A stretch of DNA of 64,000 nt. It comes from Amphibalanus amphitrite. Its lineage: Eukaryota; Arthropoda; Thecostraca; Balanomorpha; Balanidae. The notes under the pieces were generated by a model that saw nothing but the letters and a program-made list of their open reading frames with translations, made no database searches and was not told where the DNA came from. Positions 11,483 to 20,896 of the stretch are shown piece by piece. The translations under genes and the position numbers were made by a program. The stretch is from positions 744,001 through 808,000 of the forward strand of contig NW_024881626.1 in assembly GCF_019059575.1 (NCBI RefSeq), read 5' to 3'. The first letter of the stretch is position 1. Every line of letters begins with the position of its first letter.

Positions 11483-11910
11483 TATGACGCCATAGCTCTG
11501 TGACCTGACATTACCTAAAAATAATGTTTACCCACAAGTTGCTGAAAGGATGCCGGAGAAGCTATGAAAAATTTCAACGCGATCCGACTGATAGTTCGGC
11601 GCCCATCGCAAAAAAACCTAGGGGGAGGGGGATTGCATCGACCCCCCCCCCCCGTCCGCCAGGGCGAGGGTTAAGAGCAAGATCGGCTCAGTACCAAGGA
11701 TAGGCCATTTCACTCGGTTTTAGCTTTCGTAGCACATCATCAAAATCAGCGCAACAAAGATGACATTCACGGGTCACCGGATTGTCAAAATGTGCCAAGC
11801 AGCGAGTAGCGAAAAATGAAAAAAATAGCGAAAAAATGAATAGCGAATAATGAAAAATTAGGCGTACCCAATCATGACAACAACTGTTGTAGATATCACA
11901 GTGGAGACAT

Positions 11911-12191
11911 TAGCCGTTTTCACGACGGCCATCTGGTACACATTTGGTGCACATCTGGTACAGATTAGGTGCAGATTTGGTCAAATCAGGTTCAGTGTGT
12001 CTCTTAGCAGCATTAGCTAGGGTCGCACTAATTGCTAATATGCCTGCCTTGTCATATTATCAGAGAGCATCATCGATTAAAACACTGAAATAAATTCATA
12101 AAATGAAGATATTTGCTGTAAAAGAAATAAGGACGTGCAGATTTGGTCAAATCAGGTGCATTCGCCGGATAGCCCGTCGTGAAAACGGCTA
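11911..12191. mobile_element. TA-flanked element, GCCGTTTTCACGACGG type
   Basis: A 281-bp element bounded by TA and inverted ends GCCGTTTTCACGACGG(G)C. Inside are the phrases ctggtacagattaggtgcagatttggtcaaatcagg and gatttggtcaaatcaggtgcattcgccgg. Other copies: 34189-34738, 34740-35019 and 48619-50073. No coding capacity. Confidence 0.8.
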
Positions 12192-13358
12192 TAATAGGTA
12201 ATAAATCACACGCGAGGTCCCAAATGGTTTGAAGGACATCATGGGCCAGAATACACATACCTACAACAAGTAAGTCATGAACAATAACGGTAAGACGATT
12301 GGAAGGGAGGATCGGGAGATGGCAAGCACACACACAAGCAAGACATAACAAATATAGCAATCCGTACTCCGCCATACTAGCGCATCAAGGAGGAGGTATG
12401 TGTGCTTAGGGTAGGTTTGAGCTCGCGAATGTATAGGGATTCCCTGATCTTTCAATCTGGGCAGCTCTGGATTCTATGTGAATTGTGCTATGGCAACGTA
12501 CCTACATTGTATTTATTACTTACCTTTCGATAATGCAAACTTTGCTGTTGGCATCATGGCATTTGAAAAGTAGTATTCACGAAACACAATCCATATTCCA
12601 ATATTTATGCATAATAGGTATCCTTAGTTTTGTTTTGTTCAAGGTAACTGAAAGCTCTTTACCATTATTGACTTTGCATCACATTTTTGTTCGTCTTACC
12701 ATATGCTTTGGCATTCATGCCTTCTTGTGCAAAAAAAAAAAATCATGAAAGCATTAGAGCACATACCTATGAGTTATGATTCCAGTGGATCTCTCGACAA
12801 AATTGGGGAGTTGGATCTATGATCCGAATGGATCTCTAAAAAAAGTGATGGGTCAGATCTATGATTCCAGTCGACCTCTCGACAAAATTGAGGGGTTGGA
12901 TCTATGAACCGAGTGGATCTTAGATCCAGATTCATGGCGGATCTCAGATCCATTTTCCCGGATCCGTGCGCATGCACATGCCTACGTTATGTGTTCAACG
13001 CTGATATATTCACTACACCTTAGTATACGCTTTTGCACGGCCAATTTGGAAGATTCAGGACCAAACCTAGTAGAGCCTCATAAATAATTGCCTTCGCTGA
13101 TTTTGTCGTTCAGTCAGTAGCTTGACGCTGATTATAGATTCCTTGCTGTCGAGCTCCTGCTTGAATATGGCACAGCACTTGTACAGGGCGTTCCAGGGTT
13201 CAACGAACACTACTCATCACTAATCTGCGTATTCCCCCCTCCCCCCGCCTGGTCGTCAGAGTGAGGAGGAAGAGCCTGGCCGGACGACGGGCTCAAAACC
13301 CACCAGCCCCCACTGTAACTCACATTCTTCTACATAGTCAGCACGTTCCGGCACCGTG
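12192..13358. other. spacer upstream of cuticle gene 2
   Basis: No gene seen. Open frames at 12070-12455 on the - strand and 12485-12748 on the + strand show hydrophobic stretches but no recognisable domain. The 43-bp tandem repeat occupies 12780-12960. Confidence 0.35.
12780..12960. repeat. 43-bp tandem repeat, second array
   Basis: Units begin at about 12787, 12830, 12873 and 12915 (ggatctctcgacaaaattg and variants). Same unit and period as the array at 4330-4540. Confidence 0.7.
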
Positions 13359-13360
13359 GT

Positions 13361-13481
13361 CAGTCACGGTCAGGGGGGCGTGACCGGCCGCGGGCCTCGT
13401 CCCGCCTCACACCGCCACCTACTTAAGGCCGCACCGACTGTGGGAGAGCATCAGTTCCACACCGATCCCACTCCACACAAC
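13361..13481 (+). promoter_or_regulatory. promoter and 5' UTR of cuticle gene 2
   Basis: It repeats the gene 1 promoter: GC-rich box, CTTAAG at 13422-13427, TCAGTT at 13451 with predicted start at 13453, and a 29-nt leader. It also shares a short extension, cagtcacggtcag, with the gene 3 promoter. Confidence 0.7.
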
Positions 13482-14542
13482 ATGAAGCTGGTGAGTAGCT
13501 CTCGAATGAAACCGCCGCTTGAACAGCTGTGTTTCAGTCCTAGAGCGATGAAGTGGCAGAGTTGCTTCTGACTTAATCGCTCTATATCTTAGCTCATTGT
13601 TGATGTTTTTTAAGTTTGTGGGCTGGATGTTGGAAGCCAATTACCTCTACCAGCAATAAATTATTTTTTCTTATCAATAATCAAGGTAAGAGAATGAACC
13701 CTGACTTTTGTAAAAGCCGCTAAACCGATAATAGGGCCCGCGGTACGTTCACGTTTTTCATTTGAAAGTCTCGATCGTCGTTAAGAAAAGAATCGCCTAT
13801 ACCTTGTGAACCCTTCTTTTTCAGTTCATCGTCGCTGCTCTGGCCCTGGTGGCCGTCGCCGACCGGCCCCAGCCTTCCTACAGGCCCCGTCCCACCTACG
13901 CTGCCCCGACCTACGCTGCCCCGACCTACGCCCCGGCACCGACCTACAAGCCCCAGCCCAAGTACGCTCCTGCCCCGTCCTACGGCCACTCGAGCTACAA
14001 GCCGATCGCTATCTTGGAGCAGGAGGACGTCCACCCCGGAGATGGCACCTACAGCTCCAAGTTCTCCACCGAGAACGGCATCTACAGGTCAGTGACAATC
14101 GAATACGCTATGATAAGTAAACAATATCGCAAAAATAAGCAAGAGCTGATATCAGAATTGTGAATAATTAAATAACTGTCATGTGGTTATAAATGTTTAA
14201 TGATCTGTATTGAACTGAATGAATGCATAATCTCATTGGCGATTTTCTTCTTTCAGGTCCGAGACTGGCGTGCCAGTGCCCGGCTACGGCAAGAACGCCT
14301 ACGGCGAGGCGGAGGACCTCTACCGCCAGGAGGGCTCCTGGAGCTACACCAACGGCTACGGCGAGGAGGTCAAGGTCGCCTTTGTCGCCGACGAGAACGG
14401 CTACCAGCCGTCCAGCGACATCCTGCCCACCCCGGTGCCCACCGAGTACCCGACCCCCGAGGTGGACCCCGCCTACGTCGAGCCCCAGCCCAGCTACGGC
14501 AAGCCCGCCTACCAGCCGGCTTACAAGCCCGCGTACAACTAA
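13482..14542 (+). CDS. R&R-type cuticle protein, copy 2 (185 aa)
   Basis: The exons are 13482-13490 (Met-Lys-Leu), 13825-14087 and 14257-14542, with GT-AG introns of 334 and 169 bp. The exon lengths equal those of copy 1. The protein is a secreted chitin-binding cuticle component with the same parts: signal peptide 1-15, Tyr/Pro repeats, R&R domain to about residue 148, and a PAY-rich tail. Differences from copy 1 in the coding sequence are a handful of silent changes (for example gccccggcaccg, atcttgg, cgtgccagtg), whereas the introns show no clear similarity. The 3' UTR is related to that of copy 1, including AATATA near 14652. Confidence 0.93.
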
Positions 14543-14809
14543 GTCGCCCATTTACCATTTATGTTTGGCAAGTTACGCGCTGTGATGTTTCATCGGCCCT
14601 CAGCTATTTATTTATTTAGTTAAATGTGATATGGTTTGTGAGGAATGAAAATATACATATTCATCGATATCTTCACTTTCTACTCTACTGGCTCTGAAAA
14701 CCAGTTGGCGAAGAATTGACTGAGCTTGCTCACCAGAAAGGCATTCTTAGGCTACAAAAATAAGGTGCACTGCGTAAAATCAAAAATGTCATGTAAGTGG
14801 TAAAGTTAT

Positions 14810-15981
14810 TTAACCTGCGCCCCACTGGGGGCCCCTCCCGTTTTTCTGCAATAACTTGCAAACCGTTTCAGATATCGAAGCCAAACTTTCAGTATCCTTG
14901 GCTGCATTAATTTGACACCTTGTGTCAAAATTTGAACTTCGTAGCTATCATAGGTCGGCCGAAAATGACGTCAGAGTGATGTTATGTTCAGCCGATTTCG
15001 ACGCAAAACATTGAACCACGGCAATCGCTGCCAAGAGCTCAGAATTTAAGCTAGATCCAATTTCTTTGCATGGGATGACTCAAAATAGACTGCGCTATAA
15101 AACTGCTATCTCGGATTTTCAAAATTTTGAAAATTTCGAAACTTATATGTAATGAAATTTAAAAGTTATATTTTTATCTTTTATTCAAAAACTTTTTGAC
15201 TTTTCGAAAAAACCGGAATATTTGTAATAAAACACATGCATATGACTTACTCTAGAAAGTTTTAGCTAAATATTTTCAAAAATGGCCACGTTATACGCAT
15301 TATTACAAAAAAATTCACGATTATAAATTTTTCAAACCGCTTTTCAGTACGTATTTGAAGTCGTACACCAATAAAAATAGCACCATCGAGTTCCTGAGCT
15401 CAAACTGCATCCAATAGACACCTTTTTTGTTGAAAACTTTCAACTTCAAAATTTGATCTTTTCTGACCTGAAAATGACCTGACCTAACCTACATTCAACT
15501 CAAAATGACCTCGAATGACACAAACGGCATCAAATTCGAAATATATGGCCTAAATGGACCATAAAACATGTGTCAAGTGACCAACGCATGATATAATATT
15601 TGATATTTCTGTGACCTGTGATGACCTGACCCTGACCTGAAAATCAAAGTACAAGTTTGGTACCCTCAGGGTATCTAAAGCATCTGTTCACGAGTGTGTA
15701 AACCAAAAATGAGCCTGATCTGGCTTGTAAGACGGCGGCCAGAGCCCAAAATGTGAACAAGCAAAAATGCTAATAGTTTTACTTTGACCTGACCTTTGAC
15801 GTCATCGGTGACCTCGAGGTCAATGAAATTAGGTTTCGCTCGACTGTTTTTTTCGGAGCTACCTGACGCTGTTTGAATTTTGACGATCAGCCCAGTAGTT
15901 TCGGAGTTAGGAGGGGGCTATGAAGAGCCCTCCCCCACAGTAGGGCGCGTTTTACGCAGACCCCACCGGGACGCGGGCTAA
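14810..15981. mobile_element. TTAA element, CCTGCGCCCCAC type
   Basis: Ends: TTAACCTGCGCCCCACTGGGG at 14810 and its imperfect inverse ccccaccgggacgcgggCTAA ending at 15981. Inside are the shared subterminal block (aaactttcagtatcc..gcattaatttgacacc), a 'gcgctataaaactgctatctcgg' block and TGACCT repeats. The right target site (CTAA, 15978-15981) is also the left target site of the next element. A decayed relative lies at 33430-33930. Confidence 0.75.
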
Positions 15982-16891
15982 CCCTCGCCGGCACAGGAGG
16001 GGGCAGGGGTGATGCAGCCCCCCCTAAGGTTTTTCGCGAATAACTCACGTAAAAAGCGGCCGATCGCGACGAAACTTTTAGTAGGTACCCTCGCATTGAT
16101 CAATTTTACACCTACCGCCTAAAAATGTATGACCCTGACCCAAACGACCTTTGACCTGTGACCTCTTTTCCGAGACCATGTTTGGCTGGAATTGCGATTC
16201 GGCGTATGTCGGCTCGCATTAGCCGCGCGTTTGCAACCTTTTCGTGTTTTCAAACGTTCAAACATGTTATTTGATGTTGCTCCCATGCATTAGGGTGGGT
16301 GTCAAGGTCACCTGAAGGTTAGGTCAGGTCATTGACCTTTGGTGACCTCGGTTCACTTTTTCGAGTTTTACATGTTTCTAGGCTAGTTTTTGGAGTTGAA
16401 TTCGAATTTAGCAACTATTTGAACATTTACGAAGTAGTTTTGGTGCCTTCGTAACATATTACGAAGCTGTCAGAGGCAGATGACAGGTACTACGAATACC
16501 CGTCACTACCCCTACCGGTTGACTTGACCTGACCTGACCCGACCTGGTCTAAACGCTTAACGACATCATCTGTGATCAAAACTAACACGATATTCGTGAT
16601 CAGCAGTGACCAGCACCCCGGAAAACCCCTTAGCAGCCACACTTGACGACTTTCTAACAGGTCCCGATACCTATTCCCGATTTTTGGGTCATTAACCTGA
16701 CCTGGAAGGTCAACCGATGACCCAGGACCTTAAAATTGAGGGTCATTGGCTTCCTCTCGTGACGGGCAACACGCTCGTTTTTTTACCGCGAAGCTCTAGC
16801 TCCATCAGGGGCCAAACGCGAGGGGGGGTCGTACCCCCCCCCCCCCAGTGCCGTCGAAGGACTCAAAATGGCCTGTGCCGGCGAGGGCTAA
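15978..16891. mobile_element. CCCTCGCC-type element flanked by CTAA
   Basis: A 914-bp copy closely matching 5347-6262, with ends CCCTCGCCGGCACAGG and CCTGTGCCGGCGAGGG. It is flanked by CTAA on both sides (15978-15981, 16888-16891) instead of TTAA, and shares the left CTAA with the preceding element. Confidence 0.85.
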
Positions 16892-17439
16892 TTCCTGTAC
16901 AATGTACCAACAAGGTCTATGTAGAACTCCCATAAAACGTCATTTTGTATTTTTGTTCCGTTGTTACGTCACTTAAGTTTGAATATCTTTTACTTTTGTA
17001 ACATATTTTTCGTAGCTTTGGAACGTAGATGCACATTGCACAAACTGTAATTCCCTAACATATATTTATTTTTGATGAGCTCAAAATATTTGATATTAAA
17101 CGATTTTCGAGAACAACAGCTTGTTGACAAATAAAAAACGAGGTAGCCATAAAAAACAAATTTCAATCATGAACATTCTTTTTTGCTAGTTGCTACAGCT
17201 TGACTTCTTAAAAACTGAAAATGGAATTGATGTTAGACATTTTGAAGCTTTTGAAGCGTAACTGTCGTAACATGACGTCACTATAAGATTATTTTCTTAA
17301 AAAGACGGATTTCGTTCCAATTGTCCGGGAACATGTCAAAATAATGTATAGCAAAGCGCTGAAAGCATCGACGTTCATGGCTTCATGTGTTAAAAAGCTA
17401 CTGGCGAAAATCGGGAGGGGGCATCTATGTACCTAATGC

Positions 17440-17617
17440 CTGAAACAGACTCTTTCCGCAGTCAGGAAATCGCATGCGAGAGCCTATTCAAATACATGGA
17501 AGCACACTCGCATCAATCACACGCACCTCGCGGATGCGATTGATGCGAGAAGAGTTATAATGTATTTGAATAGGCTCTCGCATGCGATTTCCTGAACGTG
17601 GAAAGAGTCTGTTTCAG
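17440..17617. repeat. 58-bp inverted repeat (hairpin)
   Basis: Arms 17440-17497 and 17560-17617 are near-perfect reverse complements (ctgaaacagactctttcc... and ...ggaaagagtctgtttcag), with a 62-bp loop that itself contains gcgattgatgcgag-type partial symmetry. It lies about 400 bp before the promoter of cuticle gene 3. It may be a hairpin element; no target duplication is clear. Confidence 0.8.
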
Positions 17618-18010
17618 CCTTAACGGCGCATGGGCTAAGATACTGAGGGATCAACGCAGAGGTAGACGCTCTTTCAAAAACACTTCTTACGTCAAATTTA
17701 AGAAGGCAGCGTGCGTAAGTGACGTTCTTTGCAAATATCTGAAACTCCTTTTGTGTGCCAGAATCGTTTTTAGATTTTGCAAAGTATTTCATTCTACATA
17801 GAGTGAGTGTTTATGCACGCATTCGACTTAAATGCAGTCAGCTCAATAGCAAAGTCAGCTGATATGCAGCATCGCGCGTTGAGATTCCACAGATTGTCAC
17901 ACTTATTCTCAAATGCTCTGTCGGCTATTACATCTAAAACCGCAGTAACGGGACGACATTTGAAAGAAACAATAAATGTATACGCTCTCCCGCCGCAACC
18001 AGCGATCCTG

Positions 18011-18133
18011 GTCAGTCACGGTCAGGGGGCGTGACCGGCCGCGGGGCCCCGTCCCGCCTCACACCGCCACCAACTTAAGGCCGCACCGACCGTGGGAGAG
18101 CATCAGTTCCACACCGATCCCACTTCAGACAAC
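18011..18133 (+). promoter_or_regulatory. promoter and 5' UTR of cuticle gene 3
   Basis: Third copy of the block: GC box, CTTAAG at 18074-18079, TCAGTT at 18103 with predicted start at 18105, and a 29-nt leader. Confidence 0.7.
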
Positions 18134-19452
18134 ATGAAGCTGGTGAGTAGCACTACTTACGAGAAATGTGGAGTCAAACATACTCTATGTTCTTGCACTG
18201 CTTAAGATATAAAATGTGTTGTATTTTCAAAGACAATTTTTTTTATAAATTTAGTCCGAACCTTTTGATGGGAAGGATTCACAAGGACAGAGCCATCGCT
18301 AAGCGAAGCTTGTTGCGATGACCCTGCCCTCTACCCTCCGATCGCGCAATTCCGATTCTATGGCAGAATTTAGAGTCCAAAGTTTAACGTGCGCACAAAG
18401 CCGCGCACGGCCGGTCCCCTCACTGACTTCGCCTGGCTACGGCCTGCCACCAACCGCAACCATACCTGTCAGGAGGCCCATAAATGTCGAGCGCCCGTCG
18501 TGCTTCGAACCCGGACTGTCATAACCGGGAACGCGTGCTCTCACCACGCGGAGTCCAACGCTCTAACCAACTGAGCTACGGGACCGGCTTATAATTTTAT
18601 ATTTTTGTTTAACTGACCTGTAGATGCCGTTCTCGGTGGAGAATTGACGCTATCTTTCTTTCCAAAGTTCATCGTCGCTGCTCTGGCCCTGGTGGCCGTC
18701 GCCGATCGGCCCCAGCCTTCCTACAGGCCCCGTCCCACCTACTCTGCCCCGACCTACGCTGCCCCGACCTACGCTGCCCCGACCTACGCCCCGGCCCCGA
18801 CCTACAAGCCCCAGCCCAAGTACGCTCCTGCCCCGTCCTACGGCCACTCGAGCTACAAGCCGATCGCTATCCTGGAGCAGGAGGACGTCCACCCCGGAGA
18901 TGGCACCTACAGCTCCAAGTTCTCCACCGAGAACGGCATCTACAGGTCAGTTAAACAAAAATATATAATTTAATGCGAACGCAAATCAGAAAACATGAAA
19001 CTCGGATAGCCAAGAAAATAGCTATTGAGTCATGCGTGCCAGTTTGTATAATTGTAAACTCTGCAGTTTTATATTCATATTTTTGCAGATGCGATGCCAG
19101 CTGAGAAATAAAACATTGTTGCGAGCTGCGACTTTTCCTTACGGTTTTTATCCGTTTTTTTTTCAGGTCTGAGACTGGCGTGCCGGTGCCCGGCTACGGC
19201 AAGAACGCCTACGGCGAGGCGGAGGACCTCTACCGTCAGGAGGGCTCCTGGAGCTACATCAACGGCTACGGCGAGGAGGTCAAGGTCGCCTTTGTCGCCG
19301 ACGAGAACGGCTACCAGCCGTCCAGCGACATCCTGCCCACCCCGGTGCCCACCGAGTACCCGACCCCCGAGGTGGACCCCGCCTACGTCGAGCCCCAGCC
19401 CAGCTACGGCAAGCCCGCCTACCAGCCGGCTTACAAGCCCGCCTACAACTAA
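18134..19452 (+). CDS. R&R-type cuticle protein, copy 3 (190 aa)
   Basis: The exons are 18134-18142, 18668-18945 and 19167-19452. Exon 2 is 15 nt longer than in the other copies because one extra five-residue unit (TYSAP) has been added to the Tyr/Ala/Pro repeat. In exon 3 one residue of the R&R domain differs (SYINGYG instead of SYTNGYG). Otherwise the protein is the same secreted chitin-binding cuticle component. Intron 1 (525 bp) carries a tRNA-derived SINE on the opposite strand. Its 3' UTR differs from those of copies 1 and 2, so copy 3 is the more distant locus, although its exons remain almost identical. Possible poly(A) signals: AATATA near 19556 and ATTAAA near 19581. Confidence 0.93.
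18265..18588 (-). mobile_element. tRNA-derived SINE in intron 1 of cuticle gene 3
   Basis: Read on the - strand, it has an A box (TAGCTCAGTTGG, 18567-18578) and a B box (GGTTCGAAGC, 18502-18511), the internal RNA polymerase III promoter. The parts between do not form proper anticodon and T stems, so it is not a working tRNA. A non-tRNA body follows to about 18265; that end is not sharply defined. Confidence 0.65.
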
Positions 19453-19589
19453 AATCCTCCAACTGTAATTGTGCCTTGCACCGTGATGTGTGCTTGCCAA
19501 TCCTGCTTGGTCAATATTTATTTATTTATGTATTGTGTCCGTTTGTTTGATGCTAAAATATACAAAACATAACGATACAATTAAACCTG

Positions 19590-20785
19590 AGTGTGTTGAG
19601 GAGCATGTCTGGACAAATCCAGCACCAGACAGTTCTGACTTTTACTAAAAAGCAGCTTATAGGGAGATGGCTAAAAAGGATGCAAAAGGTTTTATAATGA
19701 AATAGGAATTATATAAAAGAGGATATGAAAGAAGAATATTACCTAATTGTTATGCAAGCTGCCTGATACTGGACCTTGCATGCGAAAACGGGTCTACGAT
19801 TCTATTTAGTGGGGGATATTATAACTATATAGTGTGGGATTCTTCGAAATTCTAGAATCTATTTTTCGTGTAATGGCACCCAGGCAATAAAAATGCGCGA
19901 ATCTGCGGACATTCGATACGCAAATTTCCTCGACTAGCATAAAAGTTGATATTTGACACTCGCTGCGAGTTCTCTCATGAGGAACGTTATTTGTTATCTG
20001 AGGCGATAAAGCGGTAAATTCATTCCGTGTGGGTGAGAGGCCCGAATTTTGTTTAGGGAGCGACTATTGCACATTTTCGGTTGTTTGGGAGTTTGAGATG
20101 CAGGTAGTTAAAAAAATGAAAAACGGGCGTCACGGAACATGAATCATATCGCTATCTGATGCAAACTGAAATATTACGAATAAAAAGAGTCTTTGAATGG
20201 CTTACAAATGAAAATATAGGTACAAGAAATTATCTTTTTTAGGCTCTAAGTGAGCCTAAAGGTTATTATCAAACTGCCTTTATAGAGTATAAAATCCTCC
20301 GAAGATTGATATTGGCGAAGATTGGTAGACACCCGCTGACGTCATCAGCTGTCAAGGTCACCGATGTAAGCAAACGGCTAACCATTCTACCTCCTATATA
20401 CGGCCTTGGGTACAAGTGCCCCAATACGTTCATTCATGACTTCATGAATCTTTCCCGCAAACCACTTTCCATTGCAGCTAGTCAGATAGCTAAGCATGTC
20501 CCAGTTCCGGCATGGCGCGAACTGCGAAATGGTGTGTTGCAGTGCATGCTCCTGAAGTTGGCAGATGGCCTCTTGCCATCACAGCATTATATTTACGTCT
20601 AGCGTCGTGCTGAACAGCATGTCGTGGATGAGGTGATTGGGCCCAGCGTGGTTTACTTATGAGTAAACACATCTGTATGTATTGAATAACATAAAAAATA
20701 TGCACACAAGATTGTGTTTGATTCAGTTAAAGGGTCCTGATGTGAAGCTATCCAGTATGAGCTGATGCTGTCCAGATGGACTGAC
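19590..20785. other. anonymous sequence, probably kinase intron 13
   Basis: No gene recognised. The kinase exon that should follow exon 13 (normally starting YLLNP..) is not found here nor further left. Confidence 0.4.
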
Positions 20786-20896
20786 CTGAAGCTTCCGGAG
20801 TATCCTGGCGCCCTGTCGGCCACCGGACTTGGGGTTGACGAACACGATGAGAGGTTTACAGCCTTCCGGAGGGTTGATTTGGAACGACATTGGTCC
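20786..20896 (-). CDS. kinase exon 13: start of the catalytic domain
   Basis: Residues 496-532 include [25 protein letters not shown], the first strand and nucleotide-site loop of the DAGK catalytic domain. The exon ends in phase 0 at a GTCAGT donor. No further catalytic exon was found in 1-20785. Confidence 0.93.

Larger units (their letters stand above)
6269..11674. mobile_element. CCCTCGCC-type TTAA element split by later insertions
   Basis: The left end (gccctcgccctggc, 6270 onward, preceded by a decayed TTAA) and the right end (gccagggcgaggg-TTAA at 11671-11674) are inverted repeats. The subterminal parts also mirror each other (ggggggtcgatgcgaccccc versus gattgcatcgacccccc). The interior is interrupted by a hAT-like element (6398-8670), a CCCGCGCC element (8809-9978) and a long-inverted-repeat element (10428-11482). 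Confidence 0.65.

Noticed and set aside
14200..14619. Arg-rich open frame overlapping cuticle gene 2 exon 3
   Set aside because: Other-frame shadow of a highly GC-rich coding exon; the same shadows occur at 3798-4175 and 19075-19500.
18490..18588. Functional tRNA gene
   Set aside because: A and B boxes are present but anticodon and T stems do not pair properly, so I call it a SINE head.
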